Assembly (NCBI RefSeq): GCF_030272615.1
Contig: NC_081408.1
Span: 67,123,546 to 67,187,545, forward strand
Length of the DNA stretch: 64,000 nucleotides
From: Cryptomeria japonica
Taxonomy: Eukaryota; Streptophyta; Pinopsida; Cupressales; Cupressaceae
Direction: 5' to 3'
Below, piece by piece: positions 44,751 to 56,198 of this stretch. The first letter of the stretch is position 1, and the number at the start of each line of letters is the position of its first letter. The notes under the pieces were generated by a model. The model was not told the DNA's origin. It saw nothing but the letters and a program-made list of their open reading frames with translations, and did not search any database. The translations under genes were made by a program, and so were the position numbers.

Positions 44751-46207
44751 TTAGGTGGCAAGCATCCATTGGGAGTATATCAACAGGATTTTCTCCTTAT
44801 AACCCCCTATTGTGAACTCAACCCAATCTTGTCCATTTACAACCACATGTTTCTCCTTGTTGAGCCAAGTGACCTTATATGGACTACTATGTGGAACTCT
44901 CTCCAATTTAAATTTATTTGTTGCTTCCTTTGACATAATACTATCTGTAGACCCTAAATCTATCACCACTCTACAAACCTTACCCATGATCTTGCACTTG
45001 ATTCTAAATAAATATCTTCTTTGAGTTGGTTCCTCTTTGTTTGGCTCCTTGATCAAGACTCTTCTAATAATTAAAATTTCCCCATCTTCTGAAGCTAAAC
45101 TCGCTTTGTGTGTCTTACCACTTGCTATATCTTCTTGCACATATGTTACTCTTCTTTCACCTCCTTGAGATGAAGAACATTTCTGAGGGCATCTATAGGC
45201 GGGATGGCTCAAATTTTGGCAATTGTAACACTTCATGGTGGAGAAGGAGGACTCTCTTCCTAGTCCACTAGATCTACCTCTTCCTAGGTTGCTAGATGCC
45301 CTTCCCCTATAGCTGCTCTTGCTATTAGAATCCCCACTTTTCTCTATAAGTTTGGACTCTCCTTGGGACCTTTGATCAACTCCTCTTCCACCAAAATTGC
45401 CTCTATGGCCTCTACCATCTCTTCCCTTACCTCTGCCTCTATTTCTTTGTTCTTGCTTCTTCCTACTTTTCTCTTCCACTTTGAGTTCCAGTGGGTAGCA
45501 CTTTTGCACTATATTGGGACACAACAAACTCAACTCTTCTTGTATATTCATCTCAAGCCATTGAGATATCTTGCAACTTTTATGTTCTCATCTTCCACAA
45601 CCTTTGACCTCAAACATAGTATTTGAAACTCCTCTCTATAGCTGCTCACACCTAACTCCCTTTGCCTCAAATTTTTCCTCTTCTTATGTAGTTGGATTTC
45701 ATAATCATCTGGTATGTAGGTTTCCTTGACCTTAGACACTATTCTTTTCCAGGTTGCTATAGGTTGTTTACCCTCTTTTTCTCTCTTAGCTTGCATGAAC
45801 TTCCACCATGTTAAGACAACCCCTCTCAACCTGGACTTATCTACCTTCACCTTCTAGGCCTCTCTCACCCCATCACATTCAAAGTGATTCTCTAGGCCTT
45901 CAATCCACTCCATGACTGAATCTGGATCCATCTTGCCACTAAAAAGGGCTACACCTTCTAAGGTTTTTCTACTCAATCCTTTCAAAGCCTTCAAGAAAGG
46001 TTCTTGTTCAATAATAGGGTTAGGTATAGGTATCTCATCTTCTATTGCTACCAGTTTTCCCTTATCATCCACCTTATCACTCATTTTTGTAGTCCTGATC
46101 TCTACTAAAACTAGTTTTATCTCTAGCTGATCCAATCTCTCCCTTAGTGCTCTATTTTCCTATTCTTGGTTTTCTACCTTCTTGGGTACCTCAACATTGG
46201 TGACCAT
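44751..46207 (-). pseudogene. Gag and protease of element G
   Basis: Starts at ATG 46207 ('MVTNVEVPKKVENQE'), with one in-frame TAG, another stop near 45852 and a frameshift at 45548-45551. The gag core reads 'VALFSGKMDPDSVMEWIEGL' and 'RLRGVVLTWWKFMQ' and 'ELGVSSYREEFQILCLRS'. Next are a basic Arg/Gly linker, a CCHC knuckle 'CYNCQNLSHPAYRC', and the protease motif 'CRVVIDLGSTDSIMS', where the usual D-S-G reads D-L-G. That change should kill protease activity. Confidence 0.85.
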
Positions 46208-46245
46208 CTTTAAACTATTCACTTCTACCCAAGACTTACTTCTTC

Positions 46246-46259
46246 CTCTGATACCACTA
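46246..46259 (-). promoter_or_regulatory. Primer binding site of element G
   Basis: The minus strand TAGTGGTATCAGAG adjoins the 5' LTR. It contains the exact plant tRNA-iMet site TGGTATCAGAG. Confidence 0.88.
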
Positions 46260-48076
46260 TGATAGGGAGATACTCAAGAATTAGCTCAATTTGTGTGTTT
46301 GCAATCAATTTGGCTTGCAAGTTCCCTCAAAGGTAATTGATGAAGGTTTTGTCACTTTTTTAGTTACTTTTTATTTTATTTATTTCCTTCTCTAAGCTTC
46401 ATATCAATCCTGAGATCTTCCTACCATGTCAGTTCTTGTTTTCACTCAAACTTGCTCTCAAGTCTCACAAAAAAGAAACTTAGCTTCTTAGCTCCAAACA
46501 CTAAGATCACTCACCAAGAGTTGCAGCAGGTTTAGGAAATTTTATAAAACCTCTTAGGCTTAATTAAACTTGGTTTTATAGTCTTTTAATTTGTCTTCTT
46601 ACCTAATTTGAGGAAAATCTCAAAATAGTGCTACAAGAAAAGAGCCCCAATTAGCCCTCAAAAACCACTAAAATGCTTATAACTTCACAAATTTCCAAAA
46701 ATCCTCATGAAACCTTTTAATTTATGGATACCCTTTATGGATATCTTTCAAATTTGTGCTATGAGGAGGTCTAATATGATTGTACAACTATTGTCCTATA
46801 AATGTGCCTAAAAACAAGGGTTTTCAAGGGTTTTAAGTCTTCGAACAACTTATCACCGTTCCAAACTCTTCTTCAGACCACCAAAAATTGTTAGAAGATT
46901 TGTACCATCATTATGAAGCCTTCCAACTTCCTTCCCTATAAGCATAAAGACAAACACTTGATGTGGAACCAAGTTTCAAGAGGAAAAGTGCTAAAAAACC
47001 ATTGTATTTCAATACTTTGGCTGCTCAAAATGCATTTCTCAACTAGTTATTCATTTGAACACTCTTCCATGTATCTTACAAGCTTTGATAAAACTTAATT
47101 CCACTTTGGGAAACTAAAATAAGGTTCACTTGGTGTGGGTTTGGAGAGCAACTTTGTTTTTCCCATGAAAGTTCACTAGCCGAGCTATGGGAGCTTGCTT
47201 AGTTAGCAACAAAAACCACTTTCTTTGCAATTTCCAATTAAAAAAAAATTGTATGTACAAGAATTATATGTACAAAAACTTGACTGTTAGAGGCCATGGA
47301 GAAAGAGCCAAAGAAAATCATGTTGTTTCCATTATTGAAGCCAAACCCTTACTCAACCGAGAACAGGGTAAAACAAAATAATTTTGCTACAATGCTAAAA
47401 ATCCACACCAGCACACAAACCTAGCTGAAAAATATTTAAAATAACATGGAACAACTTCCCAAATGAAAATAGTACAGCCAAATGCTCAGGAAGTACAAAC
47501 TGCTATACCATTTGGACAAAAAAGTGTAAGAAAAATGACAAAATCTTGAGTTTTTGTATTCAAATATTCTTTTCTTTGAATGCCAACCTGATAAAAATTT
47601 GTGTTAGGATTTAAATATACACTCACCACCCAAATAATTCCTAGCTATGGACCAATAACCACCTTTTGCCTTATTTATACAAATTTTCCAAAAATTGTCA
47701 TAATGTTGCTTGACAACTTTGACAATTTTTAGTACAATGAGCATTTTTGACTTGTGAGACAAATATACTTAACTCCACCATGTGAAATAGTTTACTATAA
47801 CCACACAAGCATATTTTAATTCCTAACAAGGCTTTATAAGGTGTTTTGACCATTTTTCCACATTTTGCCCATTCCAAGCTTACAAAGCATAGAATGTCAA
47901 AAATAGACCAAAAACTCAAAAAAAAACAAAAATAAGACACAAAAGGACACTTAAACACACTAAAGACACCCTTTGGACATACAAAAATTTCATTATTCAA
48001 TTGAGAACAACATAGGCCATTTCAAACAAAAATATGATGAAGTGCTCCATGAGCTTCACTAGGTTCTCTTGCACCA
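46260..48076 (-). repeat. 5' LTR of element G
   Basis: Direct repeat of 37207-39022, 1.82 kb, with many substitutions between the two copies, indicating an older insertion than Copia-1. Confidence 0.92.
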
Positions 48077-48641
48077 CATGTACTTCACAACAGATCATTC
48101 CATGCGAGGGGGCATATCATACTTGTGAATAACTAAAACCATAGAAAAGGTAATCTTTTCCAAGATAAGTAAGGCAAGAGAAGAATTGGATTACTCATTA
48201 AAGATGCTACTCTCCAAGAAAAGAGGAAAACCATAGAAAAATTATATGCTTGCATAAGAATAACTCCATGCAAGAATGGAGATATAATAATGAATAATGT
48301 ACAAAGATAGTGATAAATCCATAGAAAGAAGAAGGAAAGTGAACTTCATGTGGATACCCCAAGGTATTTTAAAATTGAAATAATACCACCACAAATGATA
48401 AAGAGCCCCCAATTAAGTTGGCTACTTATGTCATAGGGTGAAGAGAAACATGAAGAGAAAAGAAGTGCTAAGGTACTATGTTTTTGCCAAAAAATATAGC
48501 TTGATCTATTGTAAGAAAAATTTGTGTAAGATCATATTTCTTTTGAACAAATTTCTTAAATGCATGACATTTTCCAAGAGAATGTGAATATGAGTCATGA
48601 AAATTGCTTGACATTCATCACCTTTCACTTGCGCAAGATTG
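48077..48641 (-). other. A2 interior, right of element G
   Basis: A/G-rich sequence without a gene, in style a continuation of 36200-37206 ('ccatagaaaaattat', 'gaatggagatataataatg'). It ends abruptly where the LTR of E begins. Confidence 0.4.
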
Positions 48642-49733
48642 TGTTAGGAACTGGGAAGGACAACTGAGAGGGGGGGGATGAATTAATTGAGTTGTGAACT
48701 AGTTGTCAATAAATTATAACCCAAATGAAAATTATTCCTACTTAAACTTAGTGCCGGTAAAATAGATTAACAATAATAGTAGTATGAATTTAACTTAATC
48801 CATAAAACAGAAAGAGAAACAACATCCACAACACATGACACAAAGATTTTGACATAGAAACCCTGTAAGGGGAAAAAACATGGTGGGAAACCTTACCCAC
48901 AATTAGATGATACTACTATAGATAGTAAGTGTATACAAATGGGGTCTACACATGTAGAAAGGCCAACCGCCTAGAGTTCACTACTTAACCACAAAATAGG
49001 AGTCACACTAACTACAATTGGATTGTTAAATCCAATAACAATGTACTGCCTTAAAATAGCATCTTCAATGTTGTATTCAGTACCAGTTTAAGATCTGAAC
49101 ATGAGTGTCAGACACCTTCATAACCTTTCCTTCAACCTTCAGATAATGTTTGTGTGATTCACACAAGGATCTTCTTATTTTCACTCTTTAATATTCACAC
49201 ACTCTCATCATGATACTGATATTCAATAAGATCTTACAATCATATATACAAAACCTAAGACCTATACATAAGGTCATCTCACTAAAGATATTTCAATTAA
49301 ATTAATTACAAATAAGTCTTGATGCCATACAATATGTTGGCACAATACAATATCCAATGAATAAACCATTTCCAAAATGTGTCGTCCTGATCTGGAATAG
49401 ATATCATGTACCGGTCCATAACCTAGACCTATATGTCGGTAAAGGCAAATCTTTCAACCCGATTAGACCAATTAGAAAAACACCAAACCTAAACATCCAA
49501 TCCATGTCTTCGACATAACCAAATGATCTCCAGATGATAACAAGTTATCATCACTTCCGGTGAAACATATATCTCGCTGGTGAACATATACCGGTGAACA
49601 CAATATGTTGGTTCAACAATAAACCAATATAACCATATTGCCAAATCAATAATGTAGACCTCCAAGAAGATAAGTGTTGACATCAATGACTAAACCAATG
49701 GAACACATGATGAAGTCATTTCTAATACAAACA
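48642..49733 (-). repeat. 3' LTR of element E
   Basis: Plus-strand TGTTAGGAACTGGG to ACAAACA. The box 'gagaggggggggatgaatt' and 'catgacacaaagattttgac' match the Copia-1 LTR layout. No partner LTR is in the window, so the ends are set by homology and the polypurine tract. Confidence 0.78.
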
Positions 49734-49756
49734 ATCTCCCCCTTTGGTATTAATGG
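49734..49756 (-). promoter_or_regulatory. Polypurine tract of element E
   Basis: Minus strand 'CCAAAGGGGGAGAT' beside the 3' LTR. Confidence 0.78.
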
Positions 49757-50084
49757 CAACACTAGATGGAAAAATATCTAAGTGCCAAGAACAGAATGCC
49801 AAAAACCAATAAACCAACAATCTCCCAAAATAGATCAATACAAAGATTGATACATAACCAAAACCAAAATACATCTCTCCAAAGAGTATATCTCTCCCTC
49901 AAGGTATAATGTTTTTCCATAGAAATCTCTCCACCTTTGACATCAAATGCCAAAGTAATTAATATTTCAAAACATAACATTTAGCTAACTACTCCCCCTG
50001 AGAGGTAGCTCTCCTTCATCATAGCTGGAAAAATATTTTTCTATTAGTCCCTGTCAGTTTGATGGCAATCTTTATCATTCAAGT

Positions 50085-50729
50085 TTATTCTGATGGGGAA
50101 ATTACCCCAAGCTGCTCTTTGAGATATTCAAATGTTTCCTTAGGTAAAGGCTTTCTAAAGATATCTACAATTTTCTCTTTAGTATTCACATAAACCAATC
50201 TCACTTTATTTGCTTCAACATTCTCTTTCAAAAAATTGTACCTAATAGAAACATGCTTTGTTTTAAAGTAAAATACCATATTCTTTGATATATCAGTTGC
50301 TGTTGAATTATCACAATAAATAATTATTAGTTCTTTGCATTTTACTTTTATATCCTTCAACATTTTCTTGATCCATAATACCTAAGTATAATTAGTTGTT
50401 GCTGCAACATATTTTGATTCTGCTATAGATAGTGATGTACAAGTATGCTTCTTACTTACCCATGAAATAAATTTTCTACCAAGAAAGAATGCACCACCAG
50501 TGGTACTCTTTCTGTCATCTAAATCTCCTACCCAATTTGCACTTGTATATGCATAAAAAGAAAAAATTTCATCCTTAGGATACCATAAACCAAGATTTGT
50601 TGTGCCTTGTAGGTACCGAAAAATCCTTTTTACTACTGATTCATGATTTTCTTTAGGATTGCTTTGAAATCTAGATACAATACACAATGCATTCATTATA
50701 TCAGGTTTGGTTTGTGTCAAATATAATAA
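50085..50729 (-). pseudogene. RNase H domain of element E
   Basis: Open stretches 50720-50382 and 50363-50085 read 'YLQGTTNLGLWYPKDEIFSF', 'YAYTSANWVGDLDDRKST' and 'LSIAESKYVAATT', then 'IYCDNSTATDISKNM' and 'VRLVYVNTKEKIVDIFRKPL'. In Copia-1 the first motif is YIDAN. Here it is YTSAN, so the first catalytic Asp is lost. The Glu and a later Asp remain. D cuts the domain at its start. Confidence 0.85.
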
Positions 50730-50734
50730 TCCTT

Positions 50735-51548
50735 TGTTGGCATTCTACACTTTAATGAGAATAGTTGATGTTGTCATTAATGACAACCAACTGGCAATCA
50801 ACTGGCAACCAACCGATAATAGGTTTTTACATGCACCAGCACACACTAGCATTGATGGGCGCTTACACCGACATTTAGATTACATTGGCAACAATGCATA
50901 CCAACACTCAGGCTGACATGGGATAAAAAAATTTTATGTGAATTATTATTGTAATATAATTATCTTTTGTAAGACAACTTGGTATATTGTAAAAGACTCA
51001 TATATGTATGAGATCATATATATCATTCTATAAGGAATGAAGGAAGGAACAATAGAGATGTATGGTAGAAGATATTTTTTTAGTGGAAGCAAAGGTTTTT
51101 GGTTAAGGTATCTATCTGAGCTTAAACCAGTACCAAACCTGACGTTAGAGATGTTGTTTTGAGTAGTACATTATATTGGATTTAATTATCCATTTTGTAG
51201 TTAGTGAGACTCTTTATTAAGCAGTGAGCTCTAAGTTGTTGGCCTCTCTGCATGTGCAGGCCCCTTATTGTAAGTAGTATTTATTCATTGGCCAGTGAGT
51301 AAATATTGTGGGTCACAAATCCCACCAAGGTTTTTCCCACATCGAGTTTCCTCTTTAAAATATCTTGTGTTATGTTGTGTTTCTATGTTGTCTCTGTTAT
51401 TTGTGTTTACTACATTTATTCTTGTTTACCAGTACACTATTTTGGGTTGCAAAGTTATAAATAAGTTTAAATATTCATTCAACTGGTTAGACACTGATTC
51501 AACCCCCCCCCCCTCTGAGTATCTTTTGGACTGTCATTGAATCTAACA
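50735..51548 (+). repeat. 5' LTR of element D
   Basis: Direct repeat of 55405-56193. It contains the C-run box 'aacccccccccc' near its end (reverse of the G-run box of B, C and Copia-1, because D is on the other strand). Confidence 0.9.
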
Positions 51549-51562
51549 ATTGATATTAGATC
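51549..51562 (+). promoter_or_regulatory. Primer binding site of element D, degenerate
   Basis: ATTGATATTAGATC after the 5' LTR corresponds to ATTGGTATTAGAG of B and C with substitutions. Confidence 0.6.
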
Positions 51563-51599
51563 TTGGTCCTCTATTTGCAAAATCCTAATGGCTTGAGGA

Positions 51600-52660
51600 A
51601 GATTCTAAAACCAGTATAGATGGAGAACTTAAGAAAATAGTTGGAAGGAGCTCGTGAAGATTTTGATGCAGAAAAATTAAAGAATATCAAACTTTAAGAT
51701 GATCTAAGGATTGATAAGGAATTCATTAAAGGACTTCAGAAGAACCAGGTTATTGCACAAAATAAGAGAAAGGAACTTCATGAGAAAATGTAGAATGATG
51801 ATGATGAAAAAGAAACTCTTAGAGACATTACAAATAAGTTAAGGCAAGAGAATAGTAATATGAAGAATGAAATGCAAGATATGACTATGAGGTTATGTAA
51901 GGATGTTGGAGATAGGAAGAAGAGCAAAGAAGACTTGACTAAGAGACTTAATGATGTAGGAAATGAAAATCTGAGACTCGGTCATGAAATTAATATGCTA
52001 AATACAAATCTGATTCACATGCAACATGATAAGGAGGAGCTTGTGACACAAGTTAGAATTCTGGAAATTAAGTTGATCACTACAAATGAACACAAAGACA
52101 AATTCAAGAAAAGTTCAAAAAGGCTTGATAACATGCTGAAAAGATAGAAACTTGATGGAGATACAATTGGACTTGGATTTGAAATTGGAGAAAGTTTTGG
52201 CATTGCAAATAATGAAGATCAAAACAAACTGGTAAGATAACCTAATGCTTATAAATTTAATGGGAAATGTTTCAATTGCAACAAATATGGTCATAGAGAA
52301 AATTAGTGTAAATTTAGAAATAATTAGAATACAAACTCACCCACTAGTCAATGTTCCAAATGCAACAAAGTTGGTCATAATTCAAAAAATTACAGAATGA
52401 ATGTGAAATGCTATGTTTGTTGTAGATTTCGACATTTATCTAATCAACGTAGATCACAAACCAATCAAGGATATGGAGAAGACATTTAGAGGAATAATGT
52501 AACTTGTTATGCATGTAACAAGATTGGACATATTGCAAAATTTTGTAGAAGCAAGACTATACCGGTGAACAATAAAGGATCTAATGTGAAGGGAAAAGAA
52601 AAGATAAATGAAATAAAGCAATATTTTTCAAAACAATGGATTAAGAAGGCAAATCAATAA
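51600..52660 (+). pseudogene. Coiled-coil and zinc-knuckle protein of element D
   Basis: 51600-52146 is a long heptad-like charged stretch (open from 51860: 'MKNEMQDMTMRLCKDVGDRK', 'LGHEINMLNTNLIHMQHDKE'). After a stop, the frame reads 'GLGFEIGESFGIANNEDQN', as in B. Four knuckles follow at 52268-52565: CFNCNKYGHREN-stop-C, CSKCNKVGHNSKNY, CYVCCRFRHLSNQR and the intact CYACNKIGHIAKFC. Lost Cys or His residues in the middle two show decay. It is the Gag-like partner of the unknown protein. Confidence 0.68.
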
Positions 52661-53031
52661 GTTGATGGAACTGTCTCTGCATCGATAGAATAGATTAACC
52701 CTCCACTGATAGGAGATTTTTCATCTAACTGAGGAATAACGCTTAGGGGGTATTGTAGCAAATTAAAAATAATGCATTCTACCCTCGGTTGATGATGAGA
52801 AGATACATTTCTTCTTTACCAGCAGATGTGTTAAGTTTTCACTTAATCGACAAGCATTTAATGTGGTTTTTAAGAAACTTTTTTGATATAAAGCCCCAGA
52901 AAACCGTCATTTCAACTCAACAAGCATTCAAACAATCAGAGAGCACGAAACCGAGCAAGGGCATCCTAAGGCGATGCTGTGAAGTGATTTCCAAGCATTC
53001 AGAGAAATTCAGTTAAGAGGTATTTATCAAA
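52661..53031 (+). other. Spacer of element D between its two coding parts
   Basis: Stop-rich, with a purine run 'cttagggggtattg' near 52741. The ATG at 53032 follows an A-rich stretch. The 75-codon open frame at 52789-53016 has no motif and no counterpart I could find in B or C. Confidence 0.4.
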
Positions 53032-53469
53032 ATGGTAACCTCATCTTCTATTCTTGAGTTTATTGTAAAACACTTCATTGTAGAAAATATCAAATGCCCT
53101 AGACCCGTGTTTAAGATTATCCCTGAGATTGCAAAGAAGGATGGTTTTTTCGGAGCTTTTTCAAAAATTCCGAAGGCTATAGCATTTGCAGAAGACCCTA
53201 GAATCTACATACATTTCAACATAGAAAATCTAGGGACTGAGGATTTGAAGAAAATGTTTAATGAGGTTATTACTGATGAAAATGGCTTGATTAAAACTGA
53301 ACATAAAATTGTTGAAGACTTAGGTTTTGTAGTAATACCGAACATTCTCAAATTTCCAAAGGAAGTTGTAAGATTTGTATTGAGCAGAGTCCATGGAGAG
53401 TTCATGTCATTAGAGTCAGTTTGCAAGATAACCAAGGAGGCAATTAAGGCAGTTACTAGTTTACCTTGA
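53032..53469 (+). pseudogene. Block A of the element D unknown protein
   Basis: A 145-codon open frame from ATG 53032, the best preserved copy of block A. Key stretch: residues about 45-80 ('SKIPKAIAFAEDPRIYIHFN', IENLG), then 'HKIVEDLGFVVIPNILKFP' and 'SRVHGEFMSLESVCKITKEA'. Corresponding residues occur in B (14261-13700) and C (21625-21284). No known fold was recognised. Conserved E-D, Y-I, D-L-G, R-V-H-G and I-T-K-E positions suggest a constrained domain. Confidence 0.55.
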
Positions 53470-53517
53470 ACCAATAGTAGGCCTGATAAAACCAAGAAAA
53501 TACCTCACAAGGGAGTT

Positions 53518-53880
53518 ATGGAGTTAACCAAAGCCACATCTAATAGTAGGTCACTTGGAGTAAATGATGTCAAGGATACAAATGTGAGATATGTTAGTAT
53601 GATACTTGGATATAAAGCAACACATGCCAATAGACTAAACTCGGTTTCTAGCCTTTGTGTTCAGAGTGGATATGAGATGGTGAACAATAATGCTAAGATA
53701 GATGTTTGTGAATGGCTTAAAGATGAACTAATTGACAATATGAAGAAGATTAAGGGAGATAAGAAAGGTACTTTTCATTTTGGGAACCTACTAGTATGCT
53801 TAATGCTATACTTTACCAAAGAGATACCTGACATAGGTCACAAAGATTTTGGTTATGAAATCACTGATACATATAGCTAA
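53518..53880 (+). pseudogene. Block B of the element D unknown protein
   Basis: A 120-codon open frame joined to block A by one stop at 53467. It reads 'VRYVSMILGYKATHANRLNS', 'WLKDELIDNMKKIKGDKKGT' and 'FHFGNLLVCLMLYFTKEIPD', aligning with element C 21169-20504 and with degenerate sequence in B. The second half of block B seen in C is missing or decayed here. Confidence 0.55.
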
Positions 53881-55093
53881 TCCACCGGATATGGCTACTG
53901 AAGGTATAACTCATGATGATACTAACCTAGAGTCTAAGATACTTTTTACCAATAGTGTAGATAGTCATTATATAAACATTGTTGTGGACAAAGAAACTAC
54001 ATAGGTTAAGGCAGATGATGTCAAAGACTACAAGGTCACTGAGATACCGACACACACTATAGAGTCTCGGGAGACTAACATACTGACACAAACTATTGAT
54101 TCTCATAACACTAAGATACCAGCCCAAGCAGAGCAACCGGTAATTGAGAAACCTACAAAGGACAGGTCAAATAACACAGGGCAACTGGAATCAGAGAAAC
54201 CAACAATTGTACAAACTAAGAACCAATTTGAGGTAGAGGTTCATGTTGAGTCTAGGAAACTAGCATTTGCAAAGGTGCTTAATCAAACTGAGAAACCATC
54301 AAAGGAAGAGGCACATACAAAGATAGATCCACTAGAAGAAAATGTAAGTAAAGTGGATGCATCTGAGGGAAATAAAGAGGATATAATGAAGGTAATTGGT
54401 CAAACATCTATTGAGAAGAAACCTATAGTAGAACCGAGCACATCTATAGGTGAATTTAGACCTACTAACATAACAAAGGTTCTATTGGATTCCATCAAGA
54501 GGATTACAAATTGCAGTGCCTTACCATTTAAGGCAATTGATAACACATTACCTATCCTAAAGATAATTGCACCTAATTGTAAGATAGAGCAAATTAATGA
54601 TTCTTTAGGTAAATTGGCACATTATCTCCAAATTCATTGTTGATAATATAATAAGCATAGATAAGGTGAATGAGGATACCATTAAGGAGAGAGTCAACAA
54701 AGAGAAAAATACATTCTTTGAAAACACTATAAAGAAATGTACTGATCACTTGGACACACTTTTACTGATACTTAATTCTACAATTTTGGAGTATAAGGAG
54801 TTATATAGAGAAGCATGTAACCTCACTTTTTTGACAGAGGATATTGATGAGAAGATTAAGAAGACACAAAAATAAATTGATGACATTGCGGATAATAAAT
54901 AGGTTCATCTAAACTTATCTTAGTTTTTGAGCAAGAAATGATAGTTTTTGAGGAGAAGTTGGAGAAAATTGAGAAAGAAAAGGAAAGAATAAGGTCCAAA
55001 TCATGTGAACTAAACAATAAAATTGGTTCGAGGTTAGATAGTCTGATTACTCAGAGAGCTAAAATGAATAAGGCAACAACTACTGGAGAATGA
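53881..55093 (+). pseudogene. Charged tail of the element D unknown protein
   Basis: Thr/Glu/Lys-rich sequence with repeats of the type 'EIPTHTIESRETNILTQTID' (54040-54100). Then a 122-codon frame 54275-54643 ending 'GEFRPTNITKVLLDSIKRIT' ... 'LGKLAHYLQIHC', and helical pieces at 54666-54875 and 54930-55090. It corresponds in place to the charged and coiled-coil tails of B and C but is poorly conserved in sequence. Confidence 0.42.
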
Positions 55094-55375
55094 TCACTGG
55101 AGCAACAAATGCACTATCTCGCCAGTATGATCCAATAGACAGAGGCAACTCTAACTGACAGCAACAAGTTTAAGTAGAGTTTGAATCTAGTTTTGGCAGA
55201 CATTTTTCAAATAGTAACCAACTGGTTACAGACCTTGAGATAGAATTTTTGTACTCTTTTGATTATTTATGACATCCTTTGTCATAAATGTAAGTATAGA
55301 GGAGATCACTTGCTCAAGGGGAGTACATCTTTTTGGATTTCAATTTTGGGATAATAGTTTTGATTTTTCTCATGA
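55094..55375 (+). other. 3' non-coding end of element D
   Basis: No supported gene between the tail and the polypurine tract. Confidence 0.4.
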
Positions 55376-55404
55376 GTGTTGCCATCAATGCCAAAGGGGG
55401 AGGT
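55376..55404 (+). promoter_or_regulatory. Polypurine tract and left inverted-repeat arm of element D
   Basis: 'gtgttgccatcaatg' (55376-55390), then 'CCAAAGGGGGAGGT' next to the LTR. The opposite arm 'cattgatgacaac' lies at 55445-55457 inside U3. Confidence 0.8.
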
Positions 55405-56193
55405 TGTTGGTATTCTACACTCTAATGAGAATAGTTGATGTTGTCATTGATGACAACCAACTGGCAACCAATTGGCAACCAACCAACAATAGGTTTCTAC
55501 ATGCACTGATAGACACAACCATTTAGATTACATCGGCAACAAAGCATACCGACACTCAAGTCGATATGGGATAAAGTTTGGTTTATTTTAATTGTTATTG
55601 TAATATAATTATCTTTTGTAAGCTGACTTGGTATATTGTAAAAGACTCATATATGTATGAGATCTTATAGATCATTCTGTAAGGAATGAAGGAAGGAACA
55701 ATAGAGATATATGGTAGAAGATAATTGTTTAGTGGCAACAAAGGTTTTTGGTTAAGGTATCTATCTAAGCTTAAACCGGTACTGAACCTGGCATTAGAGA
55801 TGTTCTTTTGAGTAGTACATTATATTGGATTTAATTATCCATTTTGTAGTCAATGAGACTCTTCATTGAGCAGTGAGATCTTGGCTATTGGCCTCCCTAT
55901 ATGTGCAGACCCCTTATTGTAAGTAGTATTTATTCATTGGCCAGTGAGTAAATATTGTGGGTCACAAATCCCATCGAGGTTTTTCCCACACCAGGTTTCC
56001 TCATTAAAATATCTTGTTTTATGGTGTCTTTCTATGTTGTCTATGTTATTTGTGTTTACTGCATTTATTCTTGTTTACCAGGACACTGTTTTGTGTTGCA
56101 AAGTTATAAATAAGTTTAAATGTCCATTCAACTGGTTAGACACTGATTCATGCCCCCCTCTCAATGTCTTTGGGACCGTCATTGAATCTAATA
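55405..56193 (+). repeat. 3' LTR of element D
   Basis: Direct repeat of 50735-51548. Its last bases are TAATA in place of TAACA, followed by TCCTC. Confidence 0.88.
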
Positions 56194-56198
56194 TCCTC

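Larger units (their letters stand above)
37207..48076 (-). mobile_element. Element G: Ty3/gypsy chromovirus
   Basis: LTRs 37207-39022 and 46260-48076 (about 1.82 kb, plus-strand ends TGATAGGG...GCACCA) bound a minus-strand interior with gag, protease, RT, RNase H, integrase and a chromodomain-like C-terminus, in Ty3 order. The primer site is TAGTGGTATCAGAGG, the classic tRNA-iMet match. Polypurine tract CTTTGGGGAAGTA precedes the 3' LTR. Flanks TGTGT and CATGT share only three bases, so the target duplication is uncertain. H is inserted in its integrase. All reading frames are broken. Confidence 0.92.
16742..48641 (-). mobile_element. A2: diverged inverted relative of element A, heavily interrupted
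   Basis: Pieces at 16742-16926, 34125-35144, 35145-37206 and 48077-48641 appear to be one element. The first two form an LTR that matches, in reverse complement, the element A LTR (for example 'gtgtgtaggttgtaggtg' and 'aaaacccttttc' near 34330-34390, and the 'cacccctatcc' region near 34930-34970). The sequence right of that LTR matches the 3' interior of A. C splits the LTR and G splits the interior. The 5' LTR is not in the window. Whether it continues beyond E and F is unknown. Confidence 0.6.
50735..56193 (+). mobile_element. Element D: non-autonomous LTR retrotransposon, same family as B and C
   Basis: LTRs 50735-51548 and 55405-56193 (TGTTGG... to TAACA/TAATA) are inserted in E's RNase H/RT region, with flanks TCCTT and TCCTC, a one-base-aged 5-bp duplication. 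Joining the flanks restores the E sequence seen in Copia-1. The plus strand carries a primer-site remnant, coiled coil, four zinc knuckles, unknown-protein blocks A and B, a charged tail and polypurine tract 'CCAAAGGGGGAGG'. No RT or integrase. It is the smallest of the three copies (5.5 kb). Confidence 0.9.

Noticed and set aside
37202-48081. Target duplication for element G
   Set aside because: TGTGT and CATGT differ at two of five positions. They could be decayed but are not convincing.
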